Origin: an uncultured Thermomicrobiales bacterium
GTDB lineage: Bacteria; Chloroflexota; Chloroflexia; Thermomicrobiales; UBA6265
Direction of reading: 5' to 3'
Assembly (NCBI GenBank): GCA_902806395.1
Contig: CADCWH010000255.1
Coordinates: forward strand, 1 to 5,603
DNA length: 5,603 nt
The notes under the pieces: generated by a model
Database searches by the model: none
Told to the model about the DNA's origin: nothing
Seen by the model: the letters and a program-made list of their open reading frames with translations, nothing else
Part shown: positions 1 through 4,706 of the stretch, piece after piece
Position numbering within the stretch: position 1 is the first letter of the stretch
Layout of the letters: every line of letters starts with the position of its first letter
Made by a program: the position numbers and the translations under genes

Positions 1-138
1 ATGGTGATGCCGGGGGACAACGTGGAGATGGGGGTGCAGCTGGGGACGCCGGTGGCGATCGAGGAGGGGCTGCGCTTCGCGATCCGGGAGGGCGGCCGCA
101 CCGTCGGCGCCGGCGTCGTCACCTCCATCACCAAGTAA
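1..138 (+). CDS. tuf: Elongation factor Tu, C-terminal end (partial)
   Basis: This is the last 45 codons of EF-Tu, the GTPase that delivers aminoacyl-tRNA to the ribosome in the cytoplasm. The frame is open from base 1 and stops with TAA at 136-138. The translation holds [10 protein letters not shown], then [20 protein letters not shown], which is the hallmark end of beta-barrel domain 3; it finishes with TSITK. The Met at base 1 is internal, because EF-Tu is about 400 residues long and the GTPase domain lies upstream of the window. The downstream rpmG, tRNA-Trp, secE and nusG are the usual neighbours of a tuf copy. Identification is secure; whether the genome has a second tuf copy cannot be seen. 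Confidence 0.97.
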   Translation: MVMPGDNVEMGVQLGTPVAIEEGLRFAIREGGRTVGAGVVTSITK

Positions 139-221
139 GGCGTTTTCAGGCATACTGTAGGCGTGTGGGCCTGCCGATCGGGATGGCTCGCTGAGCCGTC
201 GCCCAGAGGGGATGTAGTACA

Positions 222-392
222 ATGGCCAAGAAGGGCAAAGCCGATCGGCAGGTGATCACGCTTGAGTGCACCGTGTGCCGCGAGCGCAATTACACGACCG
301 AGAAGAACCGTCGGAACGACCCGGGCCGGCTGGAGCTGAAGAAGTTTTGCTCCCGCTGCCGATCGCATCAGTTGCACCGGGAAACGCGATAA
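222..392 (+). CDS. rpmG: 50S ribosomal protein L33
   Basis: The product is a 56-residue protein, the normal length for L33, a small component of the large ribosomal subunit near the E site. The sequence begins [16 protein letters not shown] and ends HQLHRETR. Two CxxC pairs are present (Cys16/Cys19 and Cys43/Cys46), so this is the zinc-ribbon (C+) form rather than the zinc-free paralogue that some bacteria induce under zinc limitation. The ATG at 222 is preceded by a purine-rich AGAGGGG about 10 bases upstream, a usable Shine-Dalgarno. The gene lies 83 bases after tuf and 30 bases before tRNA-Trp, a common arrangement (rpmG, trnW, secE). It is too short for many gene finders, but the family match is clear. 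Confidence 0.96.
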   Translation: MAKKGKADRQVITLECTVCRERNYTTEKNRRNDPGRLELKKFCSRCRSHQLHRETR

Positions 393-397
393 CCCCC

Positions 398-420
398 GGA
401 CCGGACGCCCCGTCCGGTCC
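398..420 (+). other. Perfect 10-bp hairpin between rpmG and tRNA-Trp
   Basis: GGACCGGACG (398-407) is exactly complementary to CGTCCGGTCC (411-420), with a CCC loop (or 9 bp with a GCCCC loop). It starts 5 bases after the rpmG stop and ends 2 bases before the tRNA. There is no T-tract and no room for a promoter between it and the tRNA. A role in processing the rpmG–tRNA precursor therefore seems more likely than termination, but function is inferred. Confidence 0.6.
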
Positions 421-422
421 CT

Positions 423-498
423 AGGGTCGTAGCTCAATTGGTAGAGCAGCGGTCTCCAAAACCGCAGGTTGCAGGTTCGAGTCCTGTCGGCCCTGCCA
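423..498 (+). tRNA. trnW: tRNA-Trp (anticodon CCA)
   Basis: The gene is 76 nt including an encoded CCA (496-498). The acceptor stem pairs AGGGTCG (423-429) with CGGCCCT (488-494) with one T·G wobble, followed by discriminator G495, as expected for tRNA-Trp. The D arm has GCTC/GAGC. The anticodon stem GCGGT/ACCGC encloses loop CTCCAAA (454-460), giving anticodon CCA at 456-458. The T arm is GCAGG-TTCGAGT-CCTGT. It reads UGG codons. Its place between rpmG and secE is conserved in many bacteria. It is probably cotranscribed with its neighbours, since no promoter is visible in the 30 bases after rpmG. Confidence 0.98.
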
Positions 499-526
499 CT
501 CGGCTGGGTACAGCGCGTTGATGACG

Positions 527-568
527 GCGACTGGGGCGGCGCCCGCGAGGTGAGCCGCCCCTCGTCGC
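527..568 (+). other. Long GC-rich hairpin downstream of tRNA-Trp
   Basis: GGGGCGGC (533-540) pairs perfectly with GCCGCCCC (554-561) around a 13-nt loop. The stem continues below a small internal loop with GCGAC (527-531) pairing GTCGC (564-568). No T-rich tract follows, so it is not a canonical intrinsic terminator. It could separate the tRNA transcript from secE or be a processing site. The rest of the 150-base gap (499-648) shows no gene or recognisable promoter. Confidence 0.45.
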
Positions 569-648
569 GTGAGTGGCAGTCTTCCGGGACGGTGCGGCGA
601 CGATGACCGTCGTTCCCGACCGTACTGGGCTGGGGAAGGAAGCAGGAC

Positions 649-1128
649 ATGGCCACGCAGCGAAGAGCGCAATCGACCAAGCGTCAGCAAGCCAAGGCGG
701 CCGCTCGGGCGGGCGCGTCTCGGACCGCCAACGGCACCGGTAATCGGCAGGCTGCCGCGGCCCGCCAGGCGGCCCAGGGCACCGGGGCGACCACCGCCGG
801 GACAATGGCCGGTGTTGCCCCGGCCGTAGCCAAGGCGCCGAAGCCGCAACCACGATCGGCGGAGGTTGCTCCCTCTGCGGCGACCGGCCGTGCCGCCGCC
901 AAGGAGCAGCGGCCGGCGGCTCCCTCGGCCGGCTCGGCGTGGCGCGACCGTACCGAGGGCGTCCGGCGCCTCGTGGCCGACACGCGGGCAGAACTCCGGC
1001 GGGTGAACTGGCCTGACCAAGAGACGACACGGGCCCTGACCATCGTGGTCATCGCGATCTCGGCGGCACTGGGCGTACTGCTCGGCGGCATCGACTTCGT
1101 GCTGTTCCAGCTCTTCGAGGCGCTCTGA
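649..1128 (+). CDS. secE: Preprotein translocase subunit SecE
   Basis: SecE is the small essential membrane subunit that clamps SecY in the SecYEG protein-export channel. The product is 159 residues. The C-terminal third is the conserved core: an amphipathic helix with [14 protein letters not shown] (about 115-128, matching the family pattern E-[RK]-[RK]-V-x-W-P), then one transmembrane helix at about 130-155 ([20 protein letters not shown]). The first 95 or so residues are an Ala/Gly/Pro/Lys/Arg-rich, probably disordered cytoplasmic arm; minimal single-span SecE proteins are near 60 residues, and long arms occur in actinobacterial and Chloroflexota members. The ATG at 649 follows GGAAGGA (634-640) at a suitable distance. 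nusG starts 79 bases downstream, the near-universal secE–nusG pairing. Identification is firm on the core motif; the arm is low complexity, so the start rests mainly on the ribosome binding site. Confidence 0.95.
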   Translation: MATQRRAQSTKRQQAKAAARAGASRTANGTGNRQAAAARQAAQGTGATTAGTMAGVAPAVAKAPKPQPRSAEVAPSAATGRAAAKEQRPAAPSAGSAWRDRTEGVRRLVADTRAELRRVNWPDQETTRALTIVVIAISAALGVLLGGIDFVLFQLFEAL

Positions 1129-1191
1129 CCGGGACGCCCCCAGCGGGCCGGGCCGCGATCCGGCACCGGCCGGCGTGGGACGACGCGGCGA

Positions 1192-1200
1192 GAGAGAGGA
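1192..1200 (+). promoter_or_regulatory. Ribosome binding site that sets the nusG start
   Basis: The purine run AGAGAGGA ends 7 bases before ATG 1208. An in-frame GTG at 1175 would add eleven residues ([11 protein letters not shown]) that would be translated through this site. The site, together with the ordinary NusG length from 1208, favours the ATG. Confidence 0.7.
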
Positions 1201-1207
1201 TTCCCCA

Positions 1208-1807
1208 ATGGAACGCACGAGCCTGAAGGACCGCTTGGCCGCCAAGCGCGCCGCCGCCAATGGCGAGAGTGTGCCGTCCGGCCAGGGGCAATGGTTCGTC
1301 CTCCACACCTACTCGGGGTACGAGAACAAGGTCAAGAAGACGATCGAGAGCCGCATCGAGGCCCTCGATCTCGGCGACCGGGTCCATGAGATCGTGGTCC
1401 CCACCCAGGACGAGATCGAGATCCGCAACAGCCAGCGTTACACCGTGCAACGGAAGGTCTTCCCGGGTTACGTGCTGGTGCGCATGGACCTCGACGACGA
1501 CACCTGGTACACGCTGCGTAACACCCCTGGCGTGACCGGGTTCGTCAACGTCAATAACAAGCCGGTGCCGCTAGCCGAGTCCGAGGTCCAGAGCATCCTG
1601 AAGGGGATGACGGCCGAGGCGCCGAAGGTCAAAGTCAGTTTCCAGGTGGGCGACTCGGTCCAGATCACCGATGGTCCGTTCGCGGACTTCCGGGGCGAGA
1701 TCGACGAGGTCAATCACGAGCGGGGCAAGATCAAGGTGTTGGTCTCCTTTTTCGGTCGGGAAACCCCGGTCGAATTGGACTTCTTGCAGGTGGAACGCGA
1801 ATCGTAG
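1208..1807 (+). CDS. nusG: Transcription termination/antitermination factor NusG
   Basis: NusG binds RNA polymerase near the clamp, modulates pausing and Rho action, and links polymerase to the leading ribosome. From ATG 1208 the product is 199 residues. A variable charged N-terminus (1-27) is followed by the NGN domain (about 28-130), including [18 protein letters not shown] and [31 protein letters not shown] linker leads to the C-terminal KOW domain (about 145-199), with [19 protein letters not shown] and the closing [10 protein letters not shown]. Both domains are complete. The gene sits between secE and rplK, the standard context. Its upstream GTG (1175) is rejected as the start because a good ribosome binding site lies just before 1208. 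Confidence 0.97.
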   Translation: MERTSLKDRLAAKRAAANGESVPSGQGQWFVLHTYSGYENKVKKTIESRIEALDLGDRVHEIVVPTQDEIEIRNSQRYTVQRKVFPGYVLVRMDLDDDTWYTLRNTPGVTGFVNVNNKPVPLAESEVQSILKGMTAEAPKVKVSFQVGDSVQITDGPFADFRGEIDEVNHERGKIKVLVSFFGRETPVELDFLQVERES

Positions 1808-1816
1808 ATTCGACCG

Positions 1817-1833
1817 CCCGGCTCTTGGCCGGG
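1817..1833 (+). other. Hairpin in the nusG–rplK gap (possible rplK leader structure)
   Basis: CCCGGC (1817-1822) pairs with GCCGGG (1828-1833) around TCTTG, 10 bases after the nusG stop. No T-tract follows. The remaining gap to rplK contains TGGGA (1837-1841) and GGTGA (1853-1857), and a small CGAG/CTCG hairpin (1876-1886) just before the rplK Shine-Dalgarno. Together these may form a translational leader; evidence is structural only. Confidence 0.35.
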
Positions 1834-1901
1834 GAATGGGATGTCGAGGTCTGGTGACCCGACGATGATGGCGAGCGAGTGACTCGTCCCGGAGGACTGA
1901 C

Positions 1902-2327
1902 GTGGCGAAGCGTGTTCGAGCGTATGTGAAACTCCAGATCGCGGCGGGCAAGGCGACCCCCGCCCCGCCGATCGGCCCCGCCCTCGGCCAGCACGGCGTG
2001 GCGATCATGAACTTCTGTAAGGAATACAACGAGCGGACTCAGAACATGGCCGGCCAGATCGTGCCGGTGGTGATCACGGTCTACGAGGACCGGTCCTTCA
2101 GCTTCGTGACCAAGACCCCGCCGGCGGCCGACCTGCTGCGGCGTGCGGCGGGGATCGATAAGGGTGCCGGAAACCCGAGGACCGAGAAGGTCGGAAAGGT
2201 GAGCCCCGACCAGATCCGCGAGATCGCCGAGTTGAAGTTGAAGGACCTCAACGCGGTCGATGTCGCTGGCGCCGTCAAGCAGATCGAGGGCACCGCCCGC
2301 AGCATGGGTATCGAGATCGCTGGCTAG
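1902..2327 (+). CDS. rplK: 50S ribosomal protein L11
   Basis: L11 binds 23S rRNA at the GTPase-associated centre at the stalk base, where elongation factors and stringent-response RelA act. The product is 141 residues, the usual length. The N-terminal domain has the proline-rich [14 protein letters not shown] (about 20-33), the segment contacted by thiostrepton-class antibiotics. The C-terminal rRNA-binding domain (about 70-141) has [14 protein letters not shown] and [23 protein letters not shown], ending SMGIEIAG. The start is GTG at 1902, supported by GGAGGA (1891-1896) 5 bases upstream and by the conserved [13 protein letters not shown] opening. It lies 94 bases after nusG and 68 before rplA, forming the classical L11–L1 pair. 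Expression is likely coupled to rplA and limited by L1 feedback. Confidence 0.98.
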   Translation: MAKRVRAYVKLQIAAGKATPAPPIGPALGQHGVAIMNFCKEYNERTQNMAGQIVPVVITVYEDRSFSFVTKTPPAADLLRRAAGIDKGAGNPRTEKVGKVSPDQIREIAELKLKDLNAVDVAGAVKQIEGTARSMGIEIAG

Positions 2328-2353
2328 GGTAGCCGGTGTGACGAGACGGTAGG

Positions 2354-2382
2354 GGTGGGAGGGGCGACCCGTCAGGACCACC
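2354..2382 (+). promoter_or_regulatory. Candidate L1-binding autoregulatory hairpin before rplA
   Basis: GGTGG (2354-2358) pairs with CCACC (2378-2382). Inside, GGG (2361-2363) pairs with CCC (2368-2370) across a GCGA tetraloop. The asymmetric internal loop is GA (2359-2360) against GTCAGGA (2371-2377). The left strand GGTGGGAGG and the closing ACCACC match what I recall of the L1-binding helix of 23S rRNA (GGUGGGAGG ... UACCACC). The hairpin abuts the rplA Shine-Dalgarno GGGGAG (2383-2388), so bound L1 would block initiation. The mechanism is known for L1 in other bacteria; its use here is inferred. Confidence 0.5.
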
Positions 2383-2395
2383 GGGGAGAACCAGC

Positions 2396-3124
2396 ATGGC
2401 CGGACACGGCAAGAAGTACATCGAGGCCGCAAAGAAAGTCGAGCCCGAGCGCCTCTACGAGGCCGAGGAGGCCATCGCGCTGATGCGCGAGGTGGCGTTC
2501 GCGGGCTTTGACGAGACGATTGAGGTCCATGCCCGCCTGGGCATCGATCCCCGCCAGGCGGACCAACTGGTCCGTACCAACGTCGCCCTGCCACACGGTA
2601 CGGGTAAGGTGGTCCGGGTGCTCGTCTTCGCGGCCGGAGAGGCGGAGCGGGTCGCTCTGGACGCCGGTGCCGACTACGCCGGCACCGACGAGTACGTCCA
2701 AAAGATCCAGAATGACGACTGGCTGGAGTTCGACGCCGCGATCGCGATGGCGGACCAGATGGGCAAGGTCGGTGGGCTGGGGCGGATCCTGGGACGACGT
2801 GGCCTGATGCCGAACCCCCGCTCCGGCACCGTCGTCCGCGCGCCGGAGGACCTGCCGGCCGTGATCCGGGAACTCAAGGGTGGTCGGATCGAGTTCCGGA
2901 ATGACCGGACCGGGATCGTCCACGCGCCGCTGGGCCGGAAGAGCTTCTCCGACGAGCAGATCCGGGACAACCTCTACGCGGTGGTCGACGCCATCAACCG
3001 CGCCAAGCCCGCTAGCGTCAAGGGCGTCTACTGCCGTACACTGACGATCGCGACGACCATGAGCCCGGGGATCGCCCTCGACGTGGCGACCACCTCGGCA
3101 GCGGCCTCGGCCTCGGCCGGATAA
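2396..3124 (+). CDS. rplA: 50S ribosomal protein L1
   Basis: L1 forms the mobile L1 stalk that guides deacylated tRNA out of the E site, and in many bacteria represses its own operon by binding mRNA. The product is 242 residues, slightly longer than the usual 225-235. It opens [15 protein letters not shown]. Domain II (about 70-160) carries the family signature around [15 protein letters not shown] (132-146). Domain I resumes with [24 protein letters not shown] and closes with [24 protein letters not shown]. The last 12 or so residues ([12 protein letters not shown]) are a low-complexity Ala/Ser tail that explains the extra length. ATG 2396 is preceded by GGGGAG (2383-2388) at 7 bases. The gene follows rplK by 68 bases with a candidate L1 target site in the gap, and is followed by the rplJ leader. 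Confidence 0.98.
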   Translation: MAGHGKKYIEAAKKVEPERLYEAEEAIALMREVAFAGFDETIEVHARLGIDPRQADQLVRTNVALPHGTGKVVRVLVFAAGEAERVALDAGADYAGTDEYVQKIQNDDWLEFDAAIAMADQMGKVGGLGRILGRRGLMPNPRSGTVVRAPEDLPAVIRELKGGRIEFRNDRTGIVHAPLGRKSFSDEQIRDNLYAVVDAINRAKPASVKGVYCRTLTIATTMSPGIALDVATTSAAASASAG

Positions 3125-3160
3125 CGGCGACCGGTCGTTTCCCACAATCGAACACCTCCC

Positions 3161-3287
3161 TGACCAGAGACCGCCGGTGCGCTCCAGCGCTCAATATCCG
3201 GCGCAGGTCCATGGACTGACGCTATCGGACTCCGGTCTGCGTCGTGCGCCCTGGGCCATCACTGGCCCGGGGCGTCGTTCGTTTCTA
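3161..3287 (+). promoter_or_regulatory. Ribosomal protein L10 leader (rplJL autoregulatory RNA)
   Basis: The 218-base gap between rplA and rplJ holds an ordered set of structures. The first is an L10-site-like stem: CGCCGG (3172-3177) pairs with CCGGCG (3198-3203), topped by GCGC-TCCA-GCGC (3179-3190), with the asymmetric TCAATAT (3191-3197) on the 3' side and flanking AGACC and CAGGT. The AATATCC...CAGGT side resembles the conserved 3' strand of known L10 leaders. The second is a central hairpin, GACGC/GCGTC (3218-3222 and 3239-3243). The third is a terminator hairpin (listed separately). In Bacillus, the L10–L12 complex binds such a leader and promotes termination upstream of rplJ, so excess stalk protein shuts off its own synthesis. 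The assignment rests on position, order and resemblance. Confidence 0.72.
3246..3286 (+). terminator. Intrinsic terminator / attenuator in the L10 leader
   Basis: GCGCCCTGGGCCA (3246-3258) pairs with TGGCCCGGGGCGT (3263-3275): a 13-bp stem with two G·T wobbles and a TCAC tetraloop. It is followed by CGTTCGTTTCT (3276-3286), the only clearly T-rich tract after a strong hairpin in the window. It lies 56 bases before the rplJ start, the right place for an attenuator governed by the L10-binding structure upstream. Confidence 0.75.
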
Positions 3288-3324
3288 CCGATCGGGTGCC
3301 TTGGCGGCACCTCGCATGAACAGG

Positions 3325-3337
3325 GAAAGGAGGTGAT
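3325..3337 (+). promoter_or_regulatory. Extended Shine-Dalgarno of rplJ
   Basis: GAAAGGAGGTGAT is complementary over 13 consecutive bases to the conserved 3' end of bacterial 16S rRNA (anti-Shine-Dalgarno CCTCC and flanks). The GGAGG core (3329-3333) is 9 bases from ATG 3343 and fixes the start. It is by far the strongest ribosome binding site in the window, consistent with the high demand for the stalk proteins. Confidence 0.9.
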
Positions 3338-3342
3338 TCCGG

Positions 3343-3897
3343 ATGCCGACACCGAAGAAGGCCCAGGCGATCGATGAGCTCGCCGATGGGCTCGGCCGTT
3401 CAGGGTTGGCGATCGTCACCGATTATCGTGGCCTCTCCGTGTCCGACCTCCAGGGCTTCCGCAACACGTTGCGGCCATTGGATGCCGAGCTGCGGGTGGC
3501 GAAGAACACGCTGACCTCGATCGCCGCCGAGCGGGTCGGGATCGAAGGGATGACGGACATCCTGTCGGGCCCGACGGCGCTGGTGCTGGCCTATGGCGAC
3601 ATCGTCAGCGTTTCCAAGGCCGTCAGTGATTTCGTGCGGACGTCACGGGTCCTGACGATCCGGGCCGGCGTGCTCAACCAGCGCGTGGTCTCGACGCGGG
3701 ACATCGAGGAGATCGCGACGCTGCCGAGCCGGGACGAGTTGGTCGGCAAGTTGGTTGGCCTACTCGCCTCGCCGATGACCCGCACGGTGGGCGTGCTGTC
3801 CGGCCCGGGCCGGTCGCTGGCCTACCTGCTCCAGGCGCGGATCGATCAGCAGGGAGGAGCACCGGCGAGCGAGCCGGAGCCAGAGGCGGCCGACTGA
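3343..3897 (+). CDS. rplJ: 50S ribosomal protein L10
   Basis: L10 is the scaffold of the ribosomal stalk: its N-terminal domain anchors to 23S rRNA beside L11 and its C-terminal helix carries L7/L12 dimers. The product is 184 residues. The N-terminal domain (1 to about 130) includes the family pattern DYRGLSVSDLQGFRNTLRPL, AELRVAKNTL (48-57) and GPTALVLAYGD. From LPSRDELVGKLVGLLASP (127-144) a long helix runs on through MTRTVGVLSGPGRSLAYLLQARIDQQ. This is roughly 8-10 residues longer than in Bacillus L10 and similar to Thermotoga L10, which carries three L12 dimers. An acidic, flexible tail (SEPEPEAAD) ends the protein. The gene is preceded by the L10 leader and a very strong Shine-Dalgarno, and followed 116 bases later by rplL. 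It is likely autoregulated by attenuation. Confidence 0.97.
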   Translation: MPTPKKAQAIDELADGLGRSGLAIVTDYRGLSVSDLQGFRNTLRPLDAELRVAKNTLTSIAAERVGIEGMTDILSGPTALVLAYGDIVSVSKAVSDFVRTSRVLTIRAGVLNQRVVSTRDIEEIATLPSRDELVGKLVGLLASPMTRTVGVLSGPGRSLAYLLQARIDQQGGAPASEPEPEAAD

Positions 3898-3952
3898 TCG
3901 CTCGGCCCGACGCACGTATGGGTCAGGCAGAACGCGACCGACTCACGATATG

Positions 3953-3990
3953 CCGGACGGGTGTCCGGTGACGACGCGCGACAGGCGCGT
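3953..3990 (+). other. Two tandem hairpins in the rplJ–rplL gap
   Basis: CCGGAC (3953-3958) pairs with GTCCGG (3963-3968) across GGGT, extendable by two wobble pairs. Five bases later ACGCGC (3974-3979) pairs with GCGCGT (3985-3990) across GACAG. Neither is followed by a T-tract. The second ends about 10 bases before the rplL ribosome binding region. A role in mRNA processing, stability or raising rplL yield over rplJ is possible; L7/L12 must be made in four- to six-fold excess over L10. Confidence 0.5.
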
Positions 3991-4013
3991 GACTGAAGAG
4001 GAGAGGTGACCAG

Positions 4014-4400
4014 ATGGCCGATCAGGAACAGTTGATCACGCAGCTCGAAGGCATGACCGTGTTGGAGCTCAACACCCTCGTCAAGTCGCTCGAGGAGCGC
4101 TGGGGTGTCTCCGCGGCGGCGCCGGTCGCCATGGCAGGCGGTGGCGGCGGCGGCGGTGCCGGCGCGGCGGTGGTCGAGGAAGAGGAGCAGACCGAGTTCG
4201 ACGTGGTGCTGACCGAGATCGGCGCCAACAAGATCCAGGTCATCAAGGCGGTCCGAGAGCTGACCAGCCTCGGCCTCAAGGAGGCCAAGGACCTGGTCGA
4301 CGGCGCGCCGAAGCCGGTCCGCCAAGGCATCACCAAGGAAGAGGCCCAGGCCGCCAAGGCCAAGCTCGAAGAGGTCGGCGCGAAGGCCGACGTCAAGTAG
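4014..4400 (+). CDS. rplL: 50S ribosomal protein L7/L12
   Basis: L7/L12 is the multicopy stalk protein that recruits elongation factors and stimulates their GTPase activity. The product is 128 residues, close to the usual 120-130. The N-terminal dimerisation domain (1 to about 33, ending [10 protein letters not shown]) binds the L10 helix. A flexible hinge (about 34-60) contains seven consecutive glycines (42-48) between Ala-rich and acidic (EEEEQ) stretches. The C-terminal factor-binding domain (about 60-128) has [40 protein letters not shown] and KAKLEEVGA, matching the family throughout. ATG 4014 is preceded by the purine-rich GAGGAGAGGTGA. It is the last ribosomal gene of the cluster; the following hairpins and the tRNA promoter suggest the transcript ends soon after. 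Confidence 0.98.
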   Translation: MADQEQLITQLEGMTVLELNTLVKSLEERWGVSAAAPVAMAGGGGGGGAGAAVVEEEEQTEFDVVLTEIGANKIQVIKAVRELTSLGLKEAKDLVDGAPKPVRQGITKEEAQAAKAKLEEVGAKADVK

Positions 4401-4403
4401 GGC

Positions 4404-4429
4404 GAACGGACCGGATAGTACCGCCGTTC
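4404..4429 (+). other. Hairpin just after rplL with an AUAGUA hexaloop
   Basis: GAACGG (4404-4409) pairs with CCGTTC (4424-4429). After a 2-base bulge, CGG (4412-4414) pairs with CCG (4421-4423) around the six-base loop ATAGTA (4415-4420). It starts 3 bases after the rplL stop. The loop has A at position 1 and G at position 4, the pattern known for ANTAR-protein RNA targets, but no partner hairpin with a matching loop was found, so it may simply be part of the rplL 3' end. Confidence 0.35.
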
Positions 4430-4442
4430 CGGCCCGTCCTGG

Positions 4443-4481
4443 CCCGCGTCCTGGCTCTCAGAAGGGGAGCGAGGACGCGGG
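4443..4481 (+). terminator. Long hairpin at the end of the rplJL transcript
   Basis: CCCGCGTCCT (4443-4452) is perfectly complementary to AGGACGCGGG (4472-4481). Above a G·G mismatch the stem continues with GCTCTC (4454-4459) against GGGAGC (4465-4470), loop AGAAG. The total is 16 pairs including one wobble. No T-run follows, so this is a non-canonical terminator or a 3'-end stabiliser. It lies between rplL and the tRNA-Pro promoter, a sensible transcript boundary. Confidence 0.5.
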
Positions 4482-4508
4482 TGCTGCGGAGAATCGGGCC
4501 GGGGGGCG

Positions 4509-4517
4509 TGCTATACT
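4509..4517 (+). promoter_or_regulatory. Extended -10 promoter of tRNA-Pro
   Basis: TGCTATACT contains a near-consensus -10 hexamer TATACT (4512-4517) with the extended TGn element directly before it. Predicted initiation near 4524 is only about 3 bases before the mature tRNA 5' end at 4527. No good -35 is visible 16-18 bases upstream, which is tolerable for an extended -10 promoter. Confidence 0.65.
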
Positions 4518-4526
4518 CGGTCCCAT

Positions 4527-4603
<77 letters not shown>

Positions 4604-4630
4604 GAATGTTCTCACCCCACGTCGAGACGA

Positions 4631-4683
4631 AGCTCTCGCCGGGACATCCTCGCCTGGCGAAGCTGGCCCCGACCCATGTCGGG
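4631..4683 (+). other. Two tandem hairpins upstream of the ANTAR regulator
   Basis: AGCT plus TCGCC (4631-4634 and 4636-4640, C4635 bulged) pairs with GGCGA plus AGCT (4656-4664), a 9-bp stem. Four bases later CCCGAC (4668-4673) pairs perfectly with GTCGGG (4678-4683) across CCAT. They lie between tRNA-Pro and a start codon with no clear Shine-Dalgarno. They could be the end of the tRNA transcript or a translational control element; neither has a T-tract. Confidence 0.45.
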
Positions 4684-4706
4684 ATCAGTGATGGACACAC
4701 AGACCC

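Noticed and set aside
151..223. -10-like hexamers (CATACT 151-156, TACAAT 218-223) and a 7-bp hairpin (182-200) between tuf and rpmG
   Set aside because: No matching -35 was seen for either; the second hexamer overlaps the rpmG start codon, and the hairpin is short with a wobble and no T-tract.
1175..1207. Upstream GTG start for nusG adding [11 protein letters not shown]
   Set aside because: The ribosome binding site lies inside this stretch, and NusG length and fold begin properly from ATG 1208.
421..1308. Long minus-strand open frames across tRNA-Trp and secE, with tails such as GRQDSNLQPAVLETAALPIEL and AGPTGLEPATCGFGDRC
   Set aside because: These peptides are the well-known spurious antisense translations of tRNA genes. 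The frames cover a certain tRNA and the antisense of secE, and are Arg/Pro/Gly-rich as expected of GC-rich shadows.
3128..3137. Palindrome CGACCGGTCG followed by TTTCCC after rplA as a terminator
   Set aside because: As RNA it can form only a 3-bp stem around a 4-base loop, too weak to terminate.
3316..3336. Six-codon mini-ORF (MNRERR, with tandem AGG codons) ending inside the rplJ Shine-Dalgarno
   Set aside because: Tempting as a leader peptide, but it has no ribosome binding site of its own, and its AGG AGG TGA simply is the Shine-Dalgarno sequence.
3177..3377. Plus-strand open frame spanning the L10 leader and the start of rplJ
   Set aside because: It runs through the terminator hairpin and the rplJ Shine-Dalgarno in a different frame, has no ribosome binding site and no family resemblance.
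4624..4635. GAG-ACGAAG-CTC hairpin considered as the second ANTAR hexaloop
   Set aside because: Loop position 4 is A rather than G, it competes with the stronger 4631-4664 stem, and it lies far from the first hexaloop on the other side of tRNA-Pro.
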